This document shows positions 26,200-34,095 of a stretch of DNA of 64,000 nt, in pieces. The number at the start of each line of letters is the position of its first letter. Within the stretch, counting starts at the first letter, position 1. The stretch comes from JAMXLO01 sp963696645 (GTDB taxonomy: Bacteria > Pseudomonadota > Alphaproteobacteria > Acetobacterales > Acetobacteraceae). Location of the stretch: positions 744,001-808,000 of the forward strand of contig CAVOKY010000007.1 of assembly GCA_963696645.1 (NCBI GenBank), in the 5' to 3' direction. The position numbers and the translations under genes were made by a program. A model generated the notes under the pieces. It saw nothing but the letters and a program-made list of their open reading frames with translations. It did not search any database and was not told where the DNA came from.

Positions 26200-27033
26200 C
26201 TACGCCGCGCGCCACATCTCGCCGTCGCGCTGCACCTTGCCTTCGGCCTCCAGCTTCAGCAGATGCGCCAGCACGTTGCGCTCGGCGGCGCGACGCAGGC
26301 GTGGATGCACCTGTGAATACAGCGTATCCATCAGCGCATAGGTGCCGGACGCGCCGCCGGCCAGAGCCGTCTCGATCGCCTGCTCGCGCGCCCTGCGATG
26401 GGTCAGCATCTCGCGCACCAGCTTGCGCGGTTCGGGCAGCATCGGGCCATGGCCCGGCAGGAACACATCGTCGGTCCGGTCCAGCAGCAGATGCAGACTG
26501 GCGAAATAGTCCGCCATGTTGCCGCCGGGCGGGCTGACCACGCTGGTGGACCACGACATCACGTGATCGGCGCTGAACAGCACCGTGGTGCCATCCTTCG
26601 CAGGCAACGCGAAGCACAGGTGATCCGACGCGTGACCCGGCGTGTGGACCGCCTGCATGCCGGCGATCATGTCGCCATCGGCCAGCTTGATGTCAGCGGT
26701 GAAGGTGTCGAGGCCACTGTCGCGGAAGCCGACGGTCGGCGCGCCGGTGGCGTCCTGCAATGCCGGCACCGCACCGACATGATCGTGATGCGTGTGGCTG
26801 ACCAGGATCAGCGCGACGTTGGGACCGGTGGCGCGCAGGATCGCCGCGACATGCTCCGGATGCTCCTCCGGCCCGGGATCCAGCACGACGATGCCGTCGG
26901 GCGTATCGATCAGATACGTATTGGTACCGTAATAGGTCATCGGTCCGGGGTTGCCGGCGACGATGCGCGAGATGCCGGGCATCACCGGCTGGAGTTCATC
27001 GCGCTGCGGCTCGGGTTCGGTCAGGAAGGGCAT
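26200..27033 (-). CDS. MBL-fold metallo-hydrolase (LACTB2/GloB-like)
   Basis: 277 residues. The zinc-binding motif THHDHVG (in LILVSHTHHDHVGAVPAL), later AVHTPGHASDHLCF and a third ligand block FLPGHGPML identify a metallo-beta-lactamase fold hydrolase. The C-terminal ~60 residues (HRRAREQAIETAL, HPRLRRAAERNVLAHLLKLE) form the winged-helix tail of the LACTB2-type subgroup. Probably a thioesterase or nuclease-like hydrolase; substrate unknown. Confidence 0.92.
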   Translation of the reverse strand: MPFLTEPEPQRDELQPVMPGISRIVAGNPGPMTYYGTNTYLIDTPDGIVVLDPGPEEHPEHVAAILRATGPNVALILVSHTHHDHVGAVPALQDATGAPTVGFRDSGLDTFTADIKLADGDMIAGMQAVHTPGHASDHLCFALPAKDGTTVLFSADHVMSWSTSVVSPPGGNMADYFASLHLLLDRTDDVFLPGHGPMLPEPRKLVREMLTHRRAREQAIETALAGGASGTYALMDTLYSQVHPRLRRAAERNVLAHLLKLEAEGKVQRDGEMWRAA

Positions 27034-27143
27034 CGCGTCCTCGTTGCGGTCGGCCTGCGTTCATGCAGCAAAGCCGCGGGGCTGGCAACGTAGCGGCACG
27101 GCATGCCAGGATCGCGGCAAGCGAAACCGGGAAGGAGCGTGCC

Positions 27144-27779
27144 ATGGCCAAGGGGCTGCTGTTCGCGTCGTTCGATTTCTCCACCGCGCATGAGGATGAA
27201 TTCCACGATTGGTACGATCTGGAACACATCCCCGAGCGGCTGCGCGTGCCGGGCTTCCTCAACGCCGAACGCTGGATCAGCGATGAGAACCCGAAGGTTG
27301 CCGCTGCCACCTACGATCTTGATAGCCTCGGCGTACTTCAGAGCGCGCCATATCGCGCCATCGGCTACCAGAATGCCTCGGTCTGGACCAAGCGCGTCAC
27401 GGCGATGGCGCATCGCATCCTGCGCTTCACCGGCGAGCAGATGGTGCCGGGTGACCTTGCGGCGCCGGCCGGCGCGGGCGGCCTGCTGGTCGCGTCGATG
27501 AATGTCGATCCGGCGGCGGAACCGGAATTCAACGAGTGGTACAACGCCGAGCACCTGCCGCAGTTGGGGGCGGTGCCAGGCGTGCTGTGCGCCCGGCGTT
27601 ATCAGTCCGACGAAGCGGACCGCGAGCGCAAGTATCTGGCGTTGTATCACATGACCGGACCGGAGGTGGCGAAATCGGCGGCGTGGACCAAGGCCGCGGA
27701 TACCGAATGGACCCATCGCATCCGCCCGCATTTCCGCGACCTGCTGGTTCTGCGCTGCCGGCGTTATCAGCGGCAGTAG
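27144..27779 (+). CDS. EthD/DUF4286-like dimeric alpha-beta barrel protein (paralogue 1)
   Basis: 211 residues from the ATG at 27144. Two related halves each carry the motif EFxxWYxxEHxPxxxxVPG: HEDEFHDWYDLEHIPERLRV near residue 17 and PEFNEWYNAEHLPQLGAVPG near residue 133. This is the signature of ferredoxin-like dimeric barrels of the EthD/DUF4286 type, some of which bind heme or small aromatic compounds. A clear paralogue is encoded at 59266-59898. No cofactor or substrate can be read from the sequence. Confidence 0.8.
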   Translation: MAKGLLFASFDFSTAHEDEFHDWYDLEHIPERLRVPGFLNAERWISDENPKVAAATYDLDSLGVLQSAPYRAIGYQNASVWTKRVTAMAHRILRFTGEQMVPGDLAAPAGAGGLLVASMNVDPAAEPEFNEWYNAEHLPQLGAVPGVLCARRYQSDEADRERKYLALYHMTGPEVAKSAAWTKAADTEWTHRIRPHFRDLLVLRCRRYQRQ

Positions 27780-27782
27780 CGG

Positions 27783-28733
27783 TCACGCCACCGCCGCCGC
27801 GCGTTCCTCCGCCCGGCGTATCCGCTCGCGATAGATGTTGTAGCTGCCTGCTGCCGCCACCACGACAGCGCCGAGTACCGTGCTCCATGACGGCAGATCG
27901 CTGAACAGCAGGAAGCCGAACAGGATGCCGAACGGCAGCATGGTGTATTCATATGGCGCCAGCGCGGAGACCGGCGCCAGCGCGTAGCTACGGGCGAATA
28001 CGCAATGCGCCAGGCCACTCGACAGGCCGAGGAACATCAGCGCCAGCCAGACCATCGGCGTGATCGGGCCGGGCGACGGCCAGGCCCGCAATAGCAGCAG
28101 CCCGGTCAGCATGTGGCAGATCAGCAGCCAGAACGCCTGACATTCCGGCGTCTCGGTGGTGGTCAACTGGCGCGTCATGATCCGGGTGAACGCCATGACC
28201 AGAGTGCCAAGCAGCAGCAGCACGACAACCGGTGTCCACAGATCGCCGCCTGGCCGCAACATGATCAGCACGCCGGCGAACCCCACCAGCGTGGACAGGG
28301 CGCGCCGCCAGCGGATGCGTTCACCGAGCATCGGCACAGCGAGCACCGTCATGATCAACGGCGCGGTGAAGCCGACCGCATAGGTATCGGCGAGGCTCAT
28401 CGATTGCCAGGAAATGTACCAGGTCACCGACACGAATGATGACAGCACACTACGCAGCAACACCCTGCGCCAACGCACCGGGATAATCAGCCGCCAGCCT
28501 GACCGGCCTGGCCGCGCGATGGTCACCGCCAGCACGGTCAGCGCACCGAACACGCCGCGCCATAGCATCGCGCCGGCCACGCCGACGGTCGGCAGCGTCA
28601 GCTTCGCGGTCGCGTCGCCCAGCGTCCAGATCAGGTAGGCCAGTAGCGCAAGCGCAATACCGCGCACCGTGTCGGATGCATTGTCGGTGAGTACACGCGG
28701 TACAGCCACGGCCCGTGGCACGACGTCGGCCAA
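27783..28733 (-). CDS. DMT superfamily transporter (EamA family)
   Basis: 316 residues with about ten hydrophobic helices in two EamA repeats (ALALLAYLIWTLGDATAKLT and later LVMAFTRIMTRQLTT; SYALAPVSALAPYEYTMLPF). DMT proteins export metabolites or amino acids. Substrate unknown. The stop lies 4 bases from the convergent EthD-like gene. A smaller DMT protein is divergently encoded at 28993. Confidence 0.92.
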   Translation of the reverse strand: MADVVPRAVAVPRVLTDNASDTVRGIALALLAYLIWTLGDATAKLTLPTVGVAGAMLWRGVFGALTVLAVTIARPGRSGWRLIIPVRWRRVLLRSVLSSFVSVTWYISWQSMSLADTYAVGFTAPLIMTVLAVPMLGERIRWRRALSTLVGFAGVLIMLRPGGDLWTPVVVLLLLGTLVMAFTRIMTRQLTTTETPECQAFWLLICHMLTGLLLLRAWPSPGPITPMVWLALMFLGLSSGLAHCVFARSYALAPVSALAPYEYTMLPFGILFGFLLFSDLPSWSTVLGAVVVAAAGSYNIYRERIRRAEERAAAVA

Positions 28734-28992
28734 GTCAGGTTCCCCCCGCGTTCATCAGGCTTCGTTGCTGTGCGACCATAGCATCGGCGGATCGTTGGCG
28801 ATGCGGCAAACATCCTTGCGGCCGCGCCTGCCGGATGGCAAGCGACGCGGCGGGCTGGATACGACACTGCGCGCATGACACAGTTGGAGGGTCGCGCTCC
28901 GGAGTACCCATGAACCACCACGGCAATCTGCTGCACCGCTTGCCGGATGCGTCGGTGACGTATCGCGATGCCATAGCCGATAGCGCAGCAGC

Positions 28993-29325
28993 GTGACATT
29001 CTACTGGATCACGCTGTTTGCCGCGATCGCCACCAGCATGGCCGGCCAGACGCTGCTGAAGGCAGGTGCCGGGGCCGTCGATTTCGTTACGCAGTTGCTG
29101 GATTGGCGGACTCTGCTCGGGTTCGTTCTGTACGGCGGGGCGGCGGTGCTCTATATCATTGCGCTGCGTCGTATACCGATGTCGCGCGCCTTGCCCTGCA
29201 CGGCGGTTTCCTATGTCGCGGCGGCGCTGATCGGGCATTACGCGTTTGCTGAACCCCTGGGGTTCTTCCATATCGGTGCGATCGCATTGATCTGTTGCGG
29301 GGTGGTGCTGTTGGCCTTTGCCTGA
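28993..29325 (+). CDS. Small four-helix DMT (EamA/SMR-like) membrane protein
   Basis: 110 residues from a GTG. Four hydrophobic helices (FYWITLFAAIATSMAGQTLL, TLLGFVLYGGAAVLYIIALR, CTAVSYVAAALIGHYAF, IGAIALICCGVVLLAF) make one EamA half-transporter, as in ArnE/SMR-type proteins that work as dimers. The motif SRALPCTAVSYV in helix 3 is typical. Substrate unknown. Confidence 0.8.
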   Translation: MTFYWITLFAAIATSMAGQTLLKAGAGAVDFVTQLLDWRTLLGFVLYGGAAVLYIIALRRIPMSRALPCTAVSYVAAALIGHYAFAEPLGFFHIGAIALICCGVVLLAFA

Positions 29326-29340
29326 CTGACAGGCAAGGGT

Positions 29341-30207
29341 TCACACCGGCGCCGAGGGTGGCGCCGCACCGAACAACCCCAGCCGATCCGCACGCACCCG
29401 TCGCTCATCACCGATGCGCACAGTCACGCCTGCTCGATCGAAGAACTCCAGGATCTGGATGGCGACCTTCCTGCCATTCTCCAACCGGTCGCGGAATGCT
29501 GCCGCGGTGAGTGTTCCCGCCTGCTCGGCATCGGCGAGCGAGGCAGCAATCGTCGCCATCTCGGCCACCGTCTCGCTGAGGAAGAACTGATCCGGCGCGA
29601 CCTCGATCAGCCGTCCCATGCGCTGCACGCGCTTCAGCGTGGTCCGCATGGCCGTCTCCGGCAGCGCCAGTTCACGCGCCAGGTCCCGTGTGCGCGGCGG
29701 GCGAAAGCGATCGGCAGCGATCAGGTCCCGCGCCTCCCGCCATATCCTCTCATCCTGCGCCGATAACGTTGCGCGGTGCGTCGCAAGTCGCAGCCACGGG
29801 CCATCCTGCGCGATCCTGCCGCTGCGAAACAGCGTTTCGATGATGGCACGAAATGCCCCCATCGACGGCCGGCCCGGTGTCGCGAGCCGCAGGCGTTCGA
29901 GTTGCAGCCCCGGCTGGTCAGGTGCCGCCGCGTGATGCGTGGTCAGACGCTGCACTGCACCGGTGCGCAATGTGTCCAGCGTCGCCGGTGTCATCAGCAA
30001 TTCCGCAACCGCAACGGCGGGCGCCGCCGACATCACCGACTGCTGCACCGTGGGCGGCATGTTGTGTGACCGGAAGAAATTGGCACGGTCGGTCCAGTGT
30101 GGCGGCAACGCCAGGAGTTCGCGCAACGTATCAACCGGATCGGGCTGTTCCAGAGCAGCCAACTGCGCCAGTCGCTCAGGCGTGCGCCGGCCCCGCCTGG
30201 GCGGCAT
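29341..30207 (-). pseudogene. selB: selB C-terminal part (separated by frameshift)
   Basis: About 288 codons continuing SelB after a frameshift: PPRRGRRTPERLAQLAALEQ, then winged-helix repeats (RTRDLARELALPETAMRTTL, GRKVAIQILEFFDRAGVTVR). In intact SelB these domains bind the SECIS hairpin of selenoprotein mRNAs. The frame joins the N-terminal part at about 30217: removing one T on the plus strand there turns GGGVVTRSDAA into GGGVVLDPMPPRRG, the usual SelB sequence. Whether this is a real break or a sequencing error cannot be told from the sequence. Confidence 0.88.
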
Positions 30208-31261
30208 CGGATCGAGTCACGACGCCGCCACCGATGGTGCGGGTTGCCGTCGCATCGCGCAGCACCAGACGGTCGCCGGCGAGCGCGCCGATCGCATGAT
30301 CCAGCGTCAGTCGCGCCAGCAGGCTGGCACCTGGCTCGATGCGGTCGGCGGTCAGCGGGGCAACGCGCGCGGTGACATGGGCCGCACCAAGATGCAGATG
30401 TGCCGGCGCATCGGCCCGCAGCGCCCGCGCCTCCTCGGCCAGCAGTCGCACGCGGACGTCGAAACGCGCGGTCGGCGCGTGCACGTCGGGATGCAGCACC
30501 CAGTCGCCGCGCGTCACCGCATCCTTCGACAATCGGGGCCCGACCACATTGAGGGCGACGCGCTGTCCCGCCACGGCATGATCCGCTGGCCGGTTCTGCG
30601 CATGCAGTCCACGCACGCGGAGTTCGATGCCCGGTGGCGACAGCATCAGCCGGTCGTCGGTGTGGACGCGCCCGGCGACAAGCGTGCCGGTAACCACCAG
30701 GCCTGCACCGGCGAGGATAAAGGCACGGTCCACCGCCAGCCGCGGATATCCATCGCTGTCGCGCCGACGCGGGCCGAGCGCGAGCAGTGCTTCGCGCAGT
30801 TCCTCGATCCCGTCACCGGTCAGCGCCGATACCGGCAGCAGCGGCGCCGATGCGAGACCGGTGCCGGCCAACAACGACTGCACCTCCGTGCCGACATCCG
30901 CCACGCGGTCGGGCGCCAGATCGGCCTTGGTCAGCGCGACCACACCGCGATCGATGCCGAGCAGTTCCAGGATCTGCACATGCTCGCGCGTCTGCGGCAT
31001 CACGCCATCATCGAGCCCCACGACCAGCAGCGCCGCATCGATGCCGCTGGCACCTGCCAGCATCGTGTGCACGAAGCGCTCGTGCCCGGGGACATCGACA
31101 AAGCCGAGCGTGCCGTTGCGCGTATCGGTATAGGCGTAGCCCAGATCGATGGTGATGCCGCGCCGCTTCTCTTCCGCCAGGCGGTCGGCATCGATGCCGG
31201 TCAGCGCCTTGACCAGCGCCGTCTTGCCGTGGTCGACGTGACCTGCCGTGCCGATGATCAT
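30176..31261 (-). CDS. selB: Selenocysteine-specific elongation factor SelB, N-terminal part
   Basis: 361 residues from the ATG at 31261. The GTPase signatures are all present: GTAGHVDHGKTALVKALTG, EEKRRGITIDLGYAY, DVPGHERFVHTML and the TKAD guanine-specificity motif. Domains II and III follow (DRAFILAGAGLVVTGTLVAG). SelB delivers selenocysteyl-tRNA to UGA codons in selenoprotein mRNAs. The frame ends prematurely at 30176 because of a one-base shift near 30217; the missing C-terminal winged helices are encoded in the next frame (29341-30207). selA and selC are not in the window. Confidence 0.92.
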   Translation of the reverse strand: MIIGTAGHVDHGKTALVKALTGIDADRLAEEKRRGITIDLGYAYTDTRNGTLGFVDVPGHERFVHTMLAGASGIDAALLVVGLDDGVMPQTREHVQILELLGIDRGVVALTKADLAPDRVADVGTEVQSLLAGTGLASAPLLPVSALTGDGIEELREALLALGPRRRDSDGYPRLAVDRAFILAGAGLVVTGTLVAGRVHTDDRLMLSPPGIELRVRGLHAQNRPADHAVAGQRVALNVVGPRLSKDAVTRGDWVLHPDVHAPTARFDVRVRLLAEEARALRADAPAHLHLGAAHVTARVAPLTADRIEPGASLLARLTLDHAIGALAGDRLVLRDATATRTIGGGVVTRSDAAQAGPAHA

Positions 31262-31338
31262 GCAGCCAGATTACGCCAGACGCGGAACGCTGCCATCCGC
31301 TCTTGACTCGCCCACGCCGCCTCGTTTGTGGTGCTGGC

Positions 31339-33045
31339 ATGACCCGCAAGCCCGCCAACCTGCAATACGGCGTCGACGATGTACCGCCGGCGTCCGTCAT
31401 CATCGTCAACGCATTGCAATATGTCGCGGTGCTGGCGGGCTTCCTGGTGTTTCCGCTGATCATGACGCGCGAGGCGCATGTCTCGCCCGAAATCGCCGAC
31501 AGCGTGCTGAGCTGGTCGATGATCATGCTGGCGATCGGCACCACGCTCCAGGCACTGCCGAAAGGGCCGGTCGGCAGCGGCTATCTCGCGCCGAGCGTGA
31601 TGACCGCGGTCTATGTCAGTCCGTCGCTGGAAGCGGTCCGGCTGGGCGGCCTGGCGCTGATGGGCGGCATGACGATATTCGGCGGCGCGGTGGAGGCGCT
31701 GCTGTCGCGCTCCATGCACCGGCTGCGCTCGCTGCTGCCGCCGGAGCTGGCGGGCGTGGTCATCCTGCTGGTGGCCATCGGCAACGGCATGGTGGGCTAT
31801 CGCTATCTGCTGTCGCCTGGCACCGAACAGGCCGATCTGCGGCATTGGACCGTGGCGATGATCACTCTGCTGGTCACCGTCGCGCTGAACGTCTGGGGCA
31901 AGGGCATCGTCCGCGCCTCCTGCGCGCTGATCGGCATGATCGTCGGATACGCCGCGGCGGTGCCGGCAGGGCTGGTGCCGCATGATGAGCTGGCGCAGCT
32001 TGCCGACCTGCCGCCGGTGCAATTGCCGCGGGTCGACTACTTCGCCTGGTCGTTCGATGCGGTGCTGATCGCGCCCTTCCTGATCGCCGCGCTGGCCAAC
32101 ACGCTGAAGGCCGCGGCGCTGCTGACCGCGGCGGAGAAGTTCGCCGACGCCGACTGGGTGCGACCCAACCTGAAGAAGATCGGCGGCGGCGTGCTGGCGG
32201 ATGGCATCACCACTGCACTGTCCGGCGCGTTCTGCGTGTTCGGCGTGAATGTCAGCGCATCGTCGGTCGGGCTCAGCGAGGCAACCGGCGTTGCGTCGCG
32301 GGTCGTGGCCTATGCGATCAGCGCGATCTTCGTGGTGATGGCGTTCATCCCCGGCCTGATGCGCTTCTTCACGCTGATGCCGGCCGCGGTGATCGGCGCC
32401 ACCTTCATCTTCACCTCCTGCGCCATCATCAAGGGCGGCATCGAGACGATCGCCTCGCGCATGCTGGATGCGCGCCGCACGCTGGTGGTGGGGCTGGCGC
32501 TGATGACCGGACTGGCGGTCGAAGCGTTCCCGCGCTTCTTCCACGCAGCACCGCCTTCCATCGAGCCGCTGATCGGTTCGCCGCTGGTGCTCGGCACCTT
32601 CGTCGGCTTCGCGCCTGAATGCGGTGTTCCGCATCGGCACGCGCCGCCGCGCGGTGCTGACCATCGACCCGCAGGCGATCGACTTCGATGCGATCCACAG
32701 CTTCGTGGAGGGACGCGGCGGACTGTGGGGCGCGCGGCGCGACGTCATCGCGCGTGCGAGCTATGCGGCGCAGCAACTGATCGAGGTGATCGCCGACAAC
32801 TGCGAACCGCGCGGGCCGATCATGCTGTCGGGCAGCTTCAATGAATTCGACCTCGTGCTGGAGGCGCGATACGCCGGCGACCTGCTGGAACTGCCGGAAC
32901 GCCGGCCGACACATGACGAGATCCGCGACCAGCGAGGATGGCGTCAGGTTGCTCGCCGGTTTCCTGCTGCGCCACAATGCCGACCGCTCGTCGGCGAGCG
33001 CGGCGTGGCGATGACTGCATCGTGCGGTTCCAGTTCCACCACTGA
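31339..33045 (+). pseudogene. NCS2 (xanthine/uracil) permease fused to RsbW-like ATPase domain, three frameshifts
   Basis: The first ~425 residues (ATG 31339) are an SLC23/NCS2 nucleobase permease with about 12-14 helices (PASVIIVNALQYVAVLAGFL, LPPELAGVVILLVAIGNGM, ASSVGLSEATGVASRVVAYA). The protein then continues in other frames: LNAVFRIGTRRRAVLTIDP, a helix AAQQLIEVIADNCE (N-box-like), SGSFNEFDLVLEARYAG, DGVRLLAGFLLRHNAD and a final strand DDCIVRFQFHH ending at 33045. That order matches the SpoIIAB/RsbW anti-sigma kinase ATPase fold. Removing one base at about 32614, 32924 and 33003 restores a single 567-residue frame. Next gene: STAS protein. Transport substrate not determined. Confidence 0.8.
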
Positions 33046-33126
33046 CAATGTGAAGCGGGTCACAGGTGCCGGGTGAACAGGGAGGTTAGTGTCATCGCAG
33101 CGATAGCTCAGGAGACAGGTGGCGAG

Positions 33127-33468
33127 ATGGTGCTGACCGAGGAATCCGCCGCCGGCGTGACCATCGTCGCCATCGCCGGCCGGCTGGACACACAGACCGT
33201 CCACCGCTTCAGCGATCGGTTGACCGAACTGCTGCGGTCCGGTCGGCCGCATCTGCTGATCGAGGCATCGCGGTTGAAATATATCAGCAGCATGGGGTTC
33301 CGTGCCCTGCTGGTCGCTGCGAAGAGTGCCGCCGCGAACGGCGGGTGTCTTGCGATGTGCAGCCTGACCGCACCGGTCCAGCGCGTGACTGCACTGGCCG
33401 GCCTGTCGGACATCATCGATACCTATGTGTCGCGTGAGGATGCCCTGGCGAAACTGTCACCGGGCTGA
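33127..33468 (+). CDS. STAS-domain anti-sigma factor antagonist
   Basis: 113 residues from the ATG at 33127 (an upstream GTG at 33073 is in frame). The sequence GVTIVAIAGRLDTQTVHRFS, then LLIEASRLKYISSMGFRALL and LSDIIDTYVSREDALAKL is a stand-alone STAS domain of the SpoIIAA/RsbV type. The SS in YISSMG is at the position of the phosphorylatable serine. Such proteins are switched by RsbW/SpoIIAB kinases; an RsbW-like domain is encoded directly upstream, fused to the NCS2 permease, with 81 bases between the genes. Confidence 0.9.
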   Translation: MVLTEESAAGVTIVAIAGRLDTQTVHRFSDRLTELLRSGRPHLLIEASRLKYISSMGFRALLVAAKSAAANGGCLAMCSLTAPVQRVTALAGLSDIIDTYVSREDALAKLSPG

Positions 33469-33508
33469 ACCATTCTGGCACACGTGCAGGCACGCGACCG
33501 GCGCGCCA

Positions 33509-33763
33509 CTATCCGGCAGTCGACGGTTTGATTGTGCAGCGTTGGTGTGCCGGCACCGCAATGGTCCCGGTGCTGCCTGGGTTTGCCGGATCAGGGAAAC
33601 TCAACACAGGCCGCCCATTGGCCGGGTCTCCCAGCACGTCAACCGATGCAGCGCCTTCCAGCCCGGTACCGCCGCTACAGGTAACCGACAGGGTTGTTGA
33701 CGGCTTGCTGCCGCCACAACCAGCGAGCGGCAGCAGGAGAGCCAGCCAGACCAGTCTGCGCAT
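33509..33763 (-). CDS. Small lipoprotein
   Basis: 84 residues from the ATG at 33763: MRRLVWLALLLPLAGCGGSK is a lipoprotein signal with lipobox LAGC. The mature part (TLSVTCSGGTGLEGAASVDV, RPVLSFPDPANPGS, HQRCTIKPSTAG) has two Cys and no recognised family. Small Acetobacteraceae lipoproteins like this are uncharacterised. It lies just left of the hairpin array. Confidence 0.7.
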   Translation of the reverse strand: MRRLVWLALLLPLAGCGGSKPSTTLSVTCSGGTGLEGAASVDVLGDPANGRPVLSFPDPANPGSTGTIAVPAHQRCTIKPSTAG

Positions 33764-33835
33764 GAGGTATCCTCCGGGCGTAACGCTGCGTCGAAACTGT
33801 GCCGTGACGAATTGGCCGGTGTCCACTGGCCGTAG

Positions 33836-34093
33836 AGCGGGGCTTCGCCCCGAACCCCACAAGAGGGCGCTGCCCTCTGGACTCCCGCCAAGGGCGACGC
33901 CCTTGGAACCTTTCACTTTCGACCGGTGGCGGTGGGGGTGGCTGAGCCCGAGCATGGCAGTGGCCATGCTCGGGCTCAGCCACCCCCACCGCCACCGGTC
34001 GAAAAGGATTGGATTGCAAAGGCGACTGCCTTTGCTGGAGGTCCAGGAGGCAAAGCCTCCTGGCGGCTTTCAGGGCAGAGCCCTGATCCTGCC
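33836..34093. repeat. Hairpin array around a perfect 42-bp inverted repeat
   Basis: Arms 33917-33958 and 33963-34004 (beginning TTTCGACCGGTGGCGGTGGG) are exact reverse complements separated by AGTG, so 42 bp can pair without a mismatch. On both sides lie short palindromes: GGGGCTTCGCCCC, AGAGGGCGCTGCCCTCT, AAGGGCGACGCCCTT, GCAAAGGCGACTGCCTTTGC, CCAGGAGGCAAAGCCTCCTGG and CAGGGCAGAGCCCTG. No gene fits. It looks like an Acetobacteraceae intergenic repeat family, arranged here symmetrically. Confidence 0.9.
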
Positions 34094-34095
34094 AC

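Noticed and set aside
32624..33076. Separate gene for the permease C-terminal domain
   Set aside because: The sequence continues the permease after a one-base shift, without its own ribosome site, and needs two more shifts to reach the natural end, so it is treated as part of the permease gene.
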